NCBI GenBank assembly: GCA_030532305.1
Contig: JAUNLJ010000007.1
Location: 1 to 64,000, forward strand
Reading direction: 5' to 3'
Origin: Tissierellia bacterium
GTDB taxonomy: Bacteria; Bacillota; Clostridia; Tissierellales; Peptoniphilaceae
Length of the DNA: 64,000 bases
Shown: piece by piece, positions 10,711-19,495 of the stretch
How positions within the stretch are numbered: the first letter of the stretch is position 1
How the letters are laid out: each line of letters starts with the position of its first letter
The notes under the pieces: generated by a model
The model's database searches: none
Told to the model about the DNA's origin: nothing
Seen by the model: the letters and a program-made list of their open reading frames with translations, nothing else
Made by a program: the position numbers and the translations under genes

Positions 10711-11311
10711 AGGGCCTGACGGGTCCGGCAAGTCCACAGCCTGCCAGGCGGTCTATGACCACTATAGGGCCCAGGGCCTAAGGGTCCTCCATAGCCGGGA
10801 ACCAGGAGGCACCCCCATTGGGGAGATGATTCGTCAGATCCTCCTGGACCCTAAAAATAAGGCCATGGGCCTTCGGACTGAGGCCCTCCTTTACGCCGCC
10901 TCCCGGGCCCAGCATGTGGAGGAAAAAATCCGCCCCTTCTTAGAAGAGGGGGGCCTGGTTCTATCTGAACGCTATGTTTTTTCCTCCCTAGTCTACCAGG
11001 GCATGGCCCGGGGCTTGGGCCTAGAAGGGGTCCAGGCCATTAACGACTTTGCCATCCAGGGGGTTAAGGCTGATTTGACCCTCTACCTGGACCCAGGCGA
11101 GGCCTCCTCCTTCCACCGGATCCTAGACCGAGATTTAGACCGGCTGGAGCTAGAGGGGGAAGACTTTAACCAGGGGGTTAGGGCCCACTACATGGTCCTG
11201 GCCCAGCAGAAGAGAAACGAGATGACCTTTATTGATGCCACCCTGCCAAAAGACCAGGTGGCCCAGGCTTGTATAGATGCCATTGAAGAAAAAAGGAGAG
11301 AAAAGAAATGA
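10679..11311 (+). CDS. tmk: thymidylate kinase
   Basis: About 210 residues. It phosphorylates dTMP to dTDP. The P-loop is FEGPDGSGKST, the dTMP-binding segment is HSREPGGTPIGE, and SERYVFSSLVYQG is the conserved active-site loop. Two starts are possible: GTG 10679 (3 bases after aagga) or ATG 10688 (12 bases after). The ATG gives the more usual MGIFVVFEGPDG beginning. It overlaps the upstream decarboxylase and shares ATGA with the next gene. Confidence 0.95.
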   Translation: MSLMGIFVVFEGPDGSGKSTACQAVYDHYRAQGLRVLHSREPGGTPIGEMIRQILLDPKNKAMGLRTEALLYAASRAQHVEEKIRPFLEEGGLVLSERYVFSSLVYQGMARGLGLEGVQAINDFAIQGVKADLTLYLDPGEASSFHRILDRDLDRLELEGEDFNQGVRAHYMVLAQQKRNEMTFIDATLPKDQVAQACIDAIEEKRREKK

Positions 11312-11634
11312 AATTGGTCATAGCCATTGTCCAAGACCAGGACGCCGGCTTTTTAGTAGAAGAACTCACCAAAAAGAACTTCCGGGTCACCCGCCTAACC
11401 ACCTCAGGAGGTTTTCTAAAGGCAGGCAACACCACCCTCTTAATGGGGGTAGAAGAAGAAGACCTGGCCCCCCTTTTAGACATCATTGAAGAAAATTGCA
11501 AGTCCAGGGAGGTCTCCACCCATATTAATCCCATGAATATGCCAGGAGAAAGCTTTATTCCCTACCCCATTACCGTCAAGGTGGGTGGGGCCACGGTCTT
11601 TGTTTTAGACGTGGCAGACTACAAGCGCTTTTAA
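11308..11634 (+). CDS. darA: cyclic-di-AMP receptor, PII-like (DarA/PstA/YaaQ)
   Basis: 108 residues, the normal length for the YaaQ family. It has the PII-like fold with TTSGGFLKAGNTTLLMG, the conserved loop that contacts c-di-AMP in characterised homologs, and the longer B-loop region (HINPMNMPGESF). Its place between tmk and holB is the same as in Bacillus. It is translationally coupled to tmk by ATGA. Confidence 0.92.
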   Translation: MKLVIAIVQDQDAGFLVEELTKKNFRVTRLTTSGGFLKAGNTTLLMGVEEEDLAPLLDIIEENCKSREVSTHINPMNMPGESFIPYPITVKVGGATVFVLDVADYKRF

Positions 11635-11644
11635 GGAGGCGGCC

Positions 11645-11911
11645 ATGGAGATGTTAGTGGCCATTGTGGCCGCAGATAGGGTCAAGGGCCTGGTAGATGG
11701 CCTGGTGGCAAAGAAAATCCCCGTTACAGAAATTTCTTCTGAGGGGGGCTTTTTAAAGAAGGGCAACACCACCCTGGTTATGGGAATCGAAGAGGGGGAC
11801 AAAGAAGCCCTAGAGGCCGTCTTCCAAAGGGAAGTGGCCGGCAAAAACCCAGGCCAGGGCCATGGGGGCCACCTCTTTTATTTAGATTTGGAGGATGGGT
11901 TTAGGATTTAA
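11645..11911 (+). CDS. second, shorter DarA-like PII protein
   Basis: 88 residues, starting at ATG 11645 after aaggaggcggcc. It is clearly related to the preceding protein: SSEGGFLKKGNTTLVMGIEEGD aligns with TTSGGFLKAGNTTLLMGVEEED. It lacks about 20 residues, mainly the large loop, and has Glu for the Arg before the conserved loop (VTEIS versus VTRLT). It appears to be a tandem paralog that kept the GGFL and GNTT residues. Whether it binds c-di-AMP, or forms mixed trimers with its neighbour, is unknown. Its stop overlaps the holB start (TAATG). Confidence 0.8.
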   Translation: MEMLVAIVAADRVKGLVDGLVAKKIPVTEISSEGGFLKKGNTTLVMGIEEGDKEALEAVFQREVAGKNPGQGHGGHLFYLDLEDGFRI

Positions 11912-12888
11912 TGGATTTTGCAGATATAAAGGGACATGAGGAGATTAAAAGGAGGATCAGATCGGCCATAGAGAGCCGGTCTTATTCCCATGCCTATCTC
12001 TTTATGGGAGGCCGGGGCCTGGGCAAGCTAAAAATGGCCAGGCTCTTAGCCAGGGGCATCCTCTGCCAGGGGGATGGGGCCGGGGTCTGCCGAGCCTGCC
12101 AGCTTATGGACCAAGGCGACCACCCCGACTACAAGGAGGTGACCCCCGACAAGAAGGGGGGAGGGGGAACCATAAAAAAGGAGACCATGGAGGCCATCCT
12201 AGAGGACGGGGCCCTGTCCTCCTACTATGGCCAGGGCAAGGTCTATGTCATAGACGACTTTGACCGGGTGAGCCCCGGAGGGCAAAACGCCCTCCTAAAG
12301 ACCCTGGAAGAGCCCCGGGAGGGGACCTATTTTATCCTGGTAAGCGCCAACCCGGAAGGGGTCCTGGAGACAGTTCAGTCTCGCTGTCAAAAGTTTTATT
12401 TTTCGCCCCTAAGTCCCCAGGAGATAGAAGAGGGCCTAATAGAGGCCCAGCTAGATCCCCAGCTGGCCCAGATGGTGACAGCCTTTGCTGGGGGGTCCCT
12501 GGACCGGGCCCTGGCCTATGGTCAGGACCCCCAGAGCTTTCGTAGGCGGAAGGACTTTTTTTTCCACCTGGACCAGCTGGTCCGGGAGGGGGCCTTTCGG
12601 ACCTATGACCTGGAGGCCTTTTTTAAGGAAGAAAAGGACCATATAGACGAACTTTTTTATCTCTTGGAGGCCTGGGCCAGGGACCTCTATATCTACCAAG
12701 AAACAGGAGATATAAGCCTGGTCTCTAACCAAGATATGGCTAAGGACCTAGAGGCCCAGGTGACAAGGCTCGGCCAGAGGGCCAAAGAGATTTATGACAG
12801 GGTCCTTAAGGCCCGGTCCTATTTAAAAAACAATGGAAACCAAGAGCTAATTTTAGAAGCACTCTTTTTATATATAGGGGGAAGTTAA
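11911..12888 (+). CDS. holB: DNA polymerase III subunit delta'
   Basis: 325 residues, clamp-loader subunit. AAA+ N-terminus with a degenerate P-loop (GGRGLGKLKMA, Lys in place of Thr/Ser), sensor and DEAD-like region (VIDDFDRVSPGGQNALLKTLEEP) and SRCQKF. The zinc module is CQGDGAGVCRAC, so only three of the four cysteines seen in homologs are present. The C-terminal collar domain follows. Position between darA and ricT is as in other Firmicutes. Confidence 0.9.
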   Translation: MDFADIKGHEEIKRRIRSAIESRSYSHAYLFMGGRGLGKLKMARLLARGILCQGDGAGVCRACQLMDQGDHPDYKEVTPDKKGGGGTIKKETMEAILEDGALSSYYGQGKVYVIDDFDRVSPGGQNALLKTLEEPREGTYFILVSANPEGVLETVQSRCQKFYFSPLSPQEIEEGLIEAQLDPQLAQMVTAFAGGSLDRALAYGQDPQSFRRRKDFFFHLDQLVREGAFRTYDLEAFFKEEKDHIDELFYLLEAWARDLYIYQETGDISLVSNQDMAKDLEAQVTRLGQRAKEIYDRVLKARSYLKNNGNQELILEALFLYIGGS

Positions 12889-12891
12889 ATC

Positions 12892-13749
12892 ATGGAAGTT
12901 GTAGGCGTTAGATTTAAGAGCCAGGGGAAAATCTATTATTTTTCTCCAGCAGGGGAGACCTTTGACCTAGGGGACTCTGTTATTGTGGATACAGTAAGGG
13001 GACGGGAATTTGGCACCATAGCCATAGCCAACAAGGACCTGAGGGAAGAAGAGGTCAAGGGCGAGCTTAAGGAGGTGGTCCGCCGGGCAGACCACCAGGA
13101 CCTAAGCCAGCACCTGCAAAATAGAAACGATGCCCGGGAGGCCATTATCATCTGCCAGGACCTGATTAAAAAACACGACCTGCCCATGCGGCTCATCTCC
13201 AATGAATATACCTTTGATCGGTCCAAGCTCCTTTTTTATTTTACAGCAGAAAACCGGGTAGACTTCCGGGCCCTGGTTAGGGACCTGGCCCAGGTCTTTA
13301 AGACCCGGATTGAGCTTAGGCAAATTGGGGTCCGGGACGAGGCCAAGGTCTTTGGTGGCCTGGGCTCTTGTGGCCGGGTCTGCTGCTGCTCTAGTTTTTT
13401 ATCGGACTTTTCCCCAGTGACCATTAAGATGGCCAAGGACCAGGGCCTGTCCTTAAACCCCAACAACATCAGTGGGATCTGTGGCCGGCTCATGTGCTGC
13501 CTTAAGTATGAGCAGGACGGCTATGAGGCTATTTTGGAAAAGATGCCCAGCTGGGGAGACTATGTAAAGACCCCAGACGGGGTGGGCCGGGTCACCCAAA
13601 CCTACCCCATCCAGGAGCTGGTGGTGGTCCGTTTTGAAAGGGAGGACGAAGTGGATATAAAGACCTATGAGGTAGACGAGGTCCAAAGGGCTAGACCCTG
13701 CCAGGTCCCCCAGGAGGTCCCCCTGGAAGACGAGGACGAGGAGGTCTAG
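12892..13749 (+). CDS. ricT: PSP1 domain protein RicT/YaaT
   Basis: 285 residues. The PSP1 core includes VDTVRGREFGTIAIANK and GGLGSCGRVCCCSSFLSDF, and later ICGRLMCCLKYE supplies further cysteines. In Bacillus, RicT joins RicA and RicF in an iron-sulfur Y-complex that guides RNase Y mRNA processing; the cysteine pattern fits. It has an acidic C-terminus (EDEDEEV). It follows holB after three bases, with the ribosome-binding site inside the holB end (gggggaagtta). Confidence 0.9.
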   Translation: MEVVGVRFKSQGKIYYFSPAGETFDLGDSVIVDTVRGREFGTIAIANKDLREEEVKGELKEVVRRADHQDLSQHLQNRNDAREAIIICQDLIKKHDLPMRLISNEYTFDRSKLLFYFTAENRVDFRALVRDLAQVFKTRIELRQIGVRDEAKVFGGLGSCGRVCCCSSFLSDFSPVTIKMAKDQGLSLNPNNISGICGRLMCCLKYEQDGYEAILEKMPSWGDYVKTPDGVGRVTQTYPIQELVVVRFEREDEVDIKTYEVDEVQRARPCQVPQEVPLEDEDEEV

Positions 13750-13751
13750 GC

Positions 13752-15866
13752 TTGGCTAAAAAAAGAGGGTCTAAAAGAGAGGCCTTAAAAAGGACCTATC
13801 GGGAAATTTTTGGCTACCCGGCCCGGGGGATAGAGGGGGCCCTGGGCCTTCTTTGCGCCCTTTTTGCCGTGGAGGCCTTCCCAGGCTTTGACGCCCAAAG
13901 GCTGGTCCCCATGGGCCTTTTTGTCCCTATGATGACCCTGGTTTATTTTGCCCTCATCCGACTTTTATCCTGGCTGGCCTTTAGGCTCTTTCCCAGGATT
14001 TTTGGCCGGCCCCACCGGATCCTCCTCCTTCTTTTTTTGGCCTACGCTCTTATAGGCCCAGTGGTTAGGGCCGTCTCCAGCCGGGGAAGTATATCCAGGG
14101 GCTTAGAGGAGGCCCTTATCCTGGGGCCTATTTTTTTGGTCCTGGTTTTGGGAGGGCTTTTTGCCAGCCTCTTTTTAGATAAGAAAGGCCACCCCCTTCC
14201 TGGGGCCCTCTTTCTTTTAGCCCTCCTATGCCAGGGGGCCTTCCTCTATTTTCTAGCCAGTCCCGGCCTAGACCGGGCCCCCAAACAGGCCATCGGCATA
14301 GACTTTGCCAATGGCCCCCTAGAAGAGACCTACCAGGTGGAAAAAATAGCCTATGGCCCCGGGCAGGCCCTGGACTTTGGGACCACTTCCTTAAGCCACC
14401 GGGCTGGAGCCAAGGGCTGGGTGGCCAAGGTCCGCAAGGCCCTCTTGGGCTACGACCTGGCCCATGTCCCCTACCAGGGGGTCCTCTACCTGCCCAAGGG
14501 CCAGGGCCCCGTCCCCCTACTTATCTTTGCCCACGGCAACCACAATATGCTAGAAGACAACGCCCTGGGCTACGACTACCTGGGCAAGAGCCTGGCCCAG
14601 GCAGGCTTTGCCTTTGCCTCCATAGATGCCTCTGGCTTTAATGGCTACATGGGCAAGGGGGTGGGTAAGGAAAATGACGGCCGGGCCCTCCTCCAGCTAA
14701 GGCATGGGGCCAGGCTCTTAGAAGCCAGCCAGGACCCAGACAGCCCCCTCTATGGCAGGCTAGACCCAGAGGGCCTGGTGGTGGGGGGCCACAGCCGGGG
14801 GGGAGAGGCCGCCGCCATTGCCGCCCTCTTTAATAGCCTGGAGGTCCTCCCAGACGATGGAACCCGGGAAAACCCCGGCCCCCTCCCCATTAAGGGGGTC
14901 CTGGCCGTGGCCCCCACCTGGGGGCAGTACCAGCCCGCCGATAAGGACCTGGTCCTGGAAGGCCCCTCCTATCTTTTAATCCACGGTAGCCACGACCAGG
15001 ACGTCACCAGCACCCAGGGCCTGAGCCAGTACAAAAACCTCCAGCCCGGCCCTGGAGGCTTTAAGGCCAGCCTCTTTGTAGGCTATGCCAACCATGGCCT
15101 CTTTAATGAAAAGTGGGGGGCCTTAGACAAGCCCCTCCCCTCAGGCGCCCTCCTAAACCGGGCCGACTTTTTATCAGGACATGACCAAAAAAAGGTCCTG
15201 GCCGTCTATAGCCGGGCCTTTATGGAGGCCCTCTTTAGGGAGGGAGACCGGGCCATCTTCTACCAGGCCCAGGCCCAAAAAGACCTCCTCCCCCCCAGCC
15301 TCTACTACAGCCAGTACCAGCCGGCAGAAGTAGAAGTCCTGGCCGACTTTGAAGAAGACCTGGACCCCCTAAGGGGGACCCTGCCAGAAAGCCAGGTTCA
15401 AAAGAAAGGCCTCTATCTCTTTAAGGAGGGAGGCTACCCCTTTAAAAGGGAGGTCAGTAAGAACCACGTCCTGACCCTTAAGGGAGGCCAGGGGGCCTTT
15501 TGGGGCCTGGACTTTCCAGCTAGAGACCTAGGAGAGGGCCTGGGCTTAGACCTGGGCCGGGCAGACAAGGGCCACAAGGCCCCCATCCTGGTCCTAAGAG
15601 ACCAGGCCGGCCAGGAGGCCCAGCTGGACCTGGCCCAGGTCAAGCCCCTTAAGGACCCCATGGAAGTGGGCCTTTTAAAGGTCCAGCATATCACAGGCCA
15701 GTGGGACAAAAAGGGGAGCCTGGAAACTTTTATCCTAGATAGGCAAAAGATCCAGGCCGCCAACCCAGGCCTAGACCTAGAAAAAATCACCAGCATCCAG
15801 GTCCAGGTCCCTCCCCATGAAAAGATATATTTAGACAACCTCCTTTTTTTAAAGGAGGTCCCTTGA
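13752..15866 (+). CDS. membrane-anchored alpha/beta hydrolase
   Basis: 704 residues with a TTG start (13752), supported by gaggagg about 7 bases upstream inside the ricT end. Residues 1 to about 170 form four or five membrane helices. An alpha/beta-hydrolase domain follows: LLIFAHGNHNMLED (oxyanion region), VVGGHSRGGEAAA (nucleophile elbow GHSRGG), LLIHGSHDQDV (acid) and YANHGLFN (histidine). The last about 170 residues look like a beta-rich accessory domain. The active site probably faces outside. The substrate is unknown; an ester or lipid is a guess. It is probably co-transcribed with ricT, with which it has no obvious functional link. Confidence 0.75.
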   Translation: MAKKRGSKREALKRTYREIFGYPARGIEGALGLLCALFAVEAFPGFDAQRLVPMGLFVPMMTLVYFALIRLLSWLAFRLFPRIFGRPHRILLLLFLAYALIGPVVRAVSSRGSISRGLEEALILGPIFLVLVLGGLFASLFLDKKGHPLPGALFLLALLCQGAFLYFLASPGLDRAPKQAIGIDFANGPLEETYQVEKIAYGPGQALDFGTTSLSHRAGAKGWVAKVRKALLGYDLAHVPYQGVLYLPKGQGPVPLLIFAHGNHNMLEDNALGYDYLGKSLAQAGFAFASIDASGFNGYMGKGVGKENDGRALLQLRHGARLLEASQDPDSPLYGRLDPEGLVVGGHSRGGEAAAIAALFNSLEVLPDDGTRENPGPLPIKGVLAVAPTWGQYQPADKDLVLEGPSYLLIHGSHDQDVTSTQGLSQYKNLQPGPGGFKASLFVGYANHGLFNEKWGALDKPLPSGALLNRADFLSGHDQKKVLAVYSRAFMEALFREGDRAIFYQAQAQKDLLPPSLYYSQYQPAEVEVLADFEEDLDPLRGTLPESQVQKKGLYLFKEGGYPFKREVSKNHVLTLKGGQGAFWGLDFPARDLGEGLGLDLGRADKGHKAPILVLRDQAGQEAQLDLAQVKPLKDPMEVGLLKVQHITGQWDKKGSLETFILDRQKIQAANPGLDLEKITSIQVQVPPHEKIYLDNLLFLKEVP

Positions 15867-15934
15867 TTAAAGAAAAACTCCCAGGGTATATTTGACTTAT
15901 AGGAACTCGAAGAATATAAGCATGGGGGAAGATT

Positions 15935-16207
15935 ATGAATACGACTTTACTGATTAATAATATAGATCCAGAAAGGCAGCCTGACCAGGTGGTGGATGTG
16001 TTCTTCCAGATTGGAAACATGAAAGAGGAAAGAGACAAGCTCATGGACCTCTTTAACCGGCCGGACTGCGCCTACTACGGCAAGTGCTATTTTAAATACG
16101 ATGGCTTTGATATTAAAATTTCCATAAGCCATATTCCTGTCCTTATCCAACGGCTGGTTGAGATAGGGATCCAGATCTACGGGGTCTATTCGCCCTATAT
16201 GCCCTAA
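15935..16207 (+). CDS. small protein of unknown function
   Basis: 90 residues, start ATG 15935 after gggggaag. No family was recognised. It begins with LLINNIDPERQPDQVVDVFFQIG, has two cysteines (CAYYGKCYF) and ends IYGVYSPYMP. It is soluble with no signal peptide. It is followed by a strong terminator and may be transcribed on its own or from the hydrolase operon. Confidence 0.6.
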   Translation: MNTTLLINNIDPERQPDQVVDVFFQIGNMKEERDKLMDLFNRPDCAYYGKCYFKYDGFDIKISISHIPVLIQRLVEIGIQIYGVYSPYMP

Positions 16208-16235
16208 AAGCTAGAAAAATCCATATAAATCCACT

Positions 16236-16273
16236 AAATAAGAGGCTCCAGGTCAAGGGGCCTCTTATTTTTC
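16236..16273 (+). terminator. intrinsic terminator
   Basis: AAATAAGAGG (16236-16245) pairs perfectly with CCTCTTATTT (16261-16270), followed by TTC. Confidence 0.85.
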
Positions 16274-16452
16274 TTATGGGCCAGGCTAGACCTTTCTAAA
16301 AAACAAGCTTTTATTCTCCCATATCACTCCAAAGAGCGATGTAAATATTTTTTAATTAGGATAAAATAGAGGCAGGACAAGTGTGCGAGTACATAGATTA
16401 TTCGGAGGCGGGAGATAGGCCTCTAAAAAAGACAATAGAAAGGAAGGATTCT

Positions 16453-19413
16453 ATGAAAGCCATAAAAAGAAGTCTAGCCCTGGCCCTGGCCCTGGTCATG
16501 GTCCTGGGGATGGTCCCCTGGGGACTAAGCCCCGTCTTTGCCGAAGGAGAAGTGGCCATTAACGACACCAACTTCCCCGATGCAACTTTTAGGCAATATA
16601 TATCGGATAATTTTGATACAGATGAGCCCAAAGATGGGAGCCTATCCCAAGAAGAATTAGATGCCGTAACAAAAATAGATGTCGAGAAAAAAGAGATTAC
16701 AGATCTTAAAGGCCTAGAGCATTTTAAGAACTTAAAAAAGCTTGATTGTTTTGGCAATGCCCTAAGCCAGATCGACCTGAGTCAAAATACAGCCCTTGAG
16801 TACTTGCAGTGTGGCAAGAATCAGCTCAAAACTTTAGACCTACGTAACAATACCAAGCTCCAAAAATTATATTGTTATAAGAATAACCTAACCAGTTTAG
16901 ACCTAAGCCAGAACAATCTAATAGGTGAGTCAGATGATCCGTTTTTTGATAATTTCAATTTGAAATACCAAACATATGCCATTGAGGTTGTCAACAACAC
17001 CCTGTATTTTGACCTGACCTCCTTACCTGGAAATTTTGACCCCAGTAAAACAAGGTATTGGGATGGGGGAAGAGTTGTCGGGAATACCCTGATTGTTGAT
17101 GACGACAAACCTGCAAAAGTAACCTATGACTACGAGGCAAGCGAAGGAAAAGAATTAGATGTAACTTTAAATATTACCTATAAAGACCCCACTATAAATA
17201 ATCCTGTCACTGTAAGCTTTGATTTTGGTGATGGAAGTGGGGACATAGGAAATATTAGACTAGAACAAGGTTCAACTTATATCTTGCCCCTATTTACTTT
17301 TACAGCCCCTGACAATAAAGAATTTAAGGCTTGGGAAGTAGATGGCCAAGAAAAGAAACCTGATGATAGGATAGTCGTCAATGAAGACATAACCATTAAA
17401 GCCCTTTGGAAAGAGGTAGAGGGGGTCCTCATTAATGAGGAAAATTTCCCTGACGACAATTTCAGGGCCTTTGTAGATAAGTATTATAATGACGACAATA
17501 ACAACCTCCTATCCCCTCAAGAGCTAGATATAAGCAAAATGAAAGCCTATGATGAAAATATTGAAGACCTTACAGGGATAGAACATTTTTCTAAATTAAA
17601 AGACCTTAATTGTGTAAACAATCAGTTAACTTCTTTAGATCTTAGTAAAAATACAGCCCTTACAATCCTTTCTTGTGACAAGAACCAGCTAACGTCTTTA
17701 GACCTTAGTGGAAACCCAGACCTTGAAGAGCTTTTTTGTGGGGAAAATGCCCTAACTAGCCTGAACATCAGTCAAAATAGCAAGCTGAACACCCTTTGGT
17801 GCTATTATAATGAATTAACTGAATTAGATCTTAGTGGAAACCCAGCCCTCATGCACCTTCATTGTGTTATCAATCAGTTGACCAGCCTAGACACCCGTCA
17901 TAATCCAGACCTTGTGGAGATTTCTTGTGGCGGCAACCAGCTAAGGTCTTTAAATATCAGTCAAAATAGCAAGCTGGAAACCTTTGAGTGTTATACAAAT
18001 CAATTAACCAGCTTAGACCTTAGTGGAAACCCAGCCCTTACAAATTTTTCTTGTAGCGAAAATAATCTAACTAGCCTAGACCTTAGTGGAAATCCTAACC
18101 TGTCTTCTTTTGATGGATTCAGTCAGACCTATGAGATTGGCGTGGATAAAAGCACCCGTAAATTTGACCTGAATTTGCTGCCTAGAGGCTTTGATCCAGC
18201 TAAGGCAAGTGACTGGGTGGGAGGCAGTGTTTCAGGTAATATTCTTACCATTAATGCCGATGAACCTGAAGAAGTCACCTATAATTATGCTGTAGGACAA
18301 GAGGACCCCCTTGAGGTGGCTTTAAAGGTTTCTTATTTGGAAAACCCTGTCACCCTCCGCTTTGATGGAAATGGGGGCACTGGGTCCATGGGAGCTAAAG
18401 TTCTAGAAAAGGGGTCAAGCTATACCCTTCCTGAAAATGGATTTACAGCGCCTGAAGGAAAGGTCTTTAAGGCCTGGAGCCTGGGTGGCCAGGAAAAAGC
18501 CCCAGGTGCTGAGGTAACCATCACTGCTGACACCACCCTTAAGGCCCTGTGGGCCCCTCTAGACGGTGGAAACAGTGGCGGTGGAGGGGGTTCCAATACC
18601 CTTGGCCACAAGCCCAGCCCAGAAGAGCCAGAAAAACCAATAGAAAAAGCCAAGGCAGAAGTTCGCCTGACCATTGGCAGTCCCCTCCTAGAAACAGACC
18701 AAGACGGGACCAAGACAACAAGTACCATGGACGTGGCCCCCTATATTAAAGATGGCCGGACCATGCTCCCAGTAAGGTATGTGGCCCAGGCCCTAGGCTT
18801 TGAAGTGGACTGGAATGAAGCCAGCCGGACTGTCCTCCTAAAGGGCGACGGCCGTCAGGTCCAGATCCCTGTAGACACCAATAAGATCATCGTAGACGGG
18901 GTCACCTATGAAAGTGACGTCCAGCCAGAAATAAAAGATGGCCGGACCTTCCTTCCCCTAAGGGTTATTGCCGAGGCCCTAGACTTTGAAGTGGTTTGGG
19001 ACCCGGCCACCAAGACCGTCACCCTAAAAGAGGAAGACTACCGGGCCAAGATCCCTGTAGACACCAACAAGATCACCGTAGGCGGCCTAGTCTACGAAAG
19101 TGACGTCCAGCCCGAAATAAAAGACGGCCGGACCCTCCTCCCCCTAAGAGCCCTGGCCCAGGCCCTAGGCTTTGAAGTAGAATGGGATGAAGCCACCCGG
19201 ACCGTGGTCCTAAAAGCCCAAGGCTACCGGGCAGAAATCCCTGTAGATAGCAAGACCTTTGTTGTCAACGGGGTCACCCATGAGAGTGACGTCCAGCCAG
19301 AAATAAAAGACGGCCGGACTATGCTTCCCCTAAGAGCCATTTCCCAGGCCCTAGGCTTTGAAGTCCAGTGGCAAGAAACCACCCGAACCGTCCTTCTAAA
19401 GGACAAAAAGTAG
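16453..19413 (+). CDS. secreted LRR surface protein with copper-amine-oxidase-like repeats
   Basis: 986 residues from ATG 16453, which follows aaggaagg; an upstream GTG (16381) has no signal peptide directly after it. Signal peptide at residues 1-33 (ALALALVMVLGMVPW ... VFA). Two blocks of short leucine-rich repeats (pattern LxxLDLSxNxxLxxLxC) occur at about 60-190 and 345-560. Each block is followed by an InlB-B/Listeria-Bacteroides-type repeat ending IKALW or LKALW. A GGGGG linker leads to four copies of a 62-residue domain (PEIKDGRTxLPLRxxxxALGFEV) of the copper-amine-oxidase N-terminal type. No LPxTG or SLH motif is present, so the repeat domain may be the wall anchor. Likely an adhesin or matrix-binding protein. 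Confidence 0.85.
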   Translation: MKAIKRSLALALALVMVLGMVPWGLSPVFAEGEVAINDTNFPDATFRQYISDNFDTDEPKDGSLSQEELDAVTKIDVEKKEITDLKGLEHFKNLKKLDCFGNALSQIDLSQNTALEYLQCGKNQLKTLDLRNNTKLQKLYCYKNNLTSLDLSQNNLIGESDDPFFDNFNLKYQTYAIEVVNNTLYFDLTSLPGNFDPSKTRYWDGGRVVGNTLIVDDDKPAKVTYDYEASEGKELDVTLNITYKDPTINNPVTVSFDFGDGSGDIGNIRLEQGSTYILPLFTFTAPDNKEFKAWEVDGQEKKPDDRIVVNEDITIKALWKEVEGVLINEENFPDDNFRAFVDKYYNDDNNNLLSPQELDISKMKAYDENIEDLTGIEHFSKLKDLNCVNNQLTSLDLSKNTALTILSCDKNQLTSLDLSGNPDLEELFCGENALTSLNISQNSKLNTLWCYYNELTELDLSGNPALMHLHCVINQLTSLDTRHNPDLVEISCGGNQLRSLNISQNSKLETFECYTNQLTSLDLSGNPALTNFSCSENNLTSLDLSGNPNLSSFDGFSQTYEIGVDKSTRKFDLNLLPRGFDPAKASDWVGGSVSGNILTINADEPEEVTYNYAVGQEDPLEVALKVSYLENPVTLRFDGNGGTGSMGAKVLEKGSSYTLPENGFTAPEGKVFKAWSLGGQEKAPGAEVTITADTTLKALWAPLDGGNSGGGGGSNTLGHKPSPEEPEKPIEKAKAEVRLTIGSPLLETDQDGTKTTSTMDVAPYIKDGRTMLPVRYVAQALGFEVDWNEASRTVLLKGDGRQVQIPVDTNKIIVDGVTYESDVQPEIKDGRTFLPLRVIAEALDFEVVWDPATKTVTLKEEDYRAKIPVDTNKITVGGLVYESDVQPEIKDGRTLLPLRALAQALGFEVEWDEATRTVVLKAQGYRAEIPVDSKTFVVNGVTHESDVQPEIKDGRTMLPLRAISQALGFEVQWQETTRTVLLKDKK
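18700..19410 (+). repeat. four tandem 186-bp repeats inside the LRR surface protein gene
   Basis: The core KDGRT codons recur at 18751, 18937, 19123 and 19309, exactly 186 bases apart. The last three copies share long near-identical blocks (around GTGACGTCCAGCC). Unequal recombination could change the copy number. Confidence 0.85.
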
Positions 19414-19453
19414 GCTAAAAAAAGAAGAGGGGTCCACAGGACCCTCCTCCATA

Positions 19454-19490
19454 AAAAATGCCAAGACCCAAAAAGTCTTGGCATTTTTCT
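19454..19490. terminator. bidirectional terminator between convergent genes
   Basis: AAAAATGCCAAGAC (19454-19467) pairs perfectly with 19475-19488 around a 7-nt loop, with A and T runs at both ends. A second GC hairpin (GAGGGGTCC, loop ACA) lies just before it at about 19424-19446. Confidence 0.88.
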
Positions 19491-19495
19491 TATTC

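Noticed and set aside
16381-16452. GTG start for the LRR surface protein
   Set aside because: It would place 24 polar residues before the signal peptide; ATG 16453 has a good ribosome-binding site.
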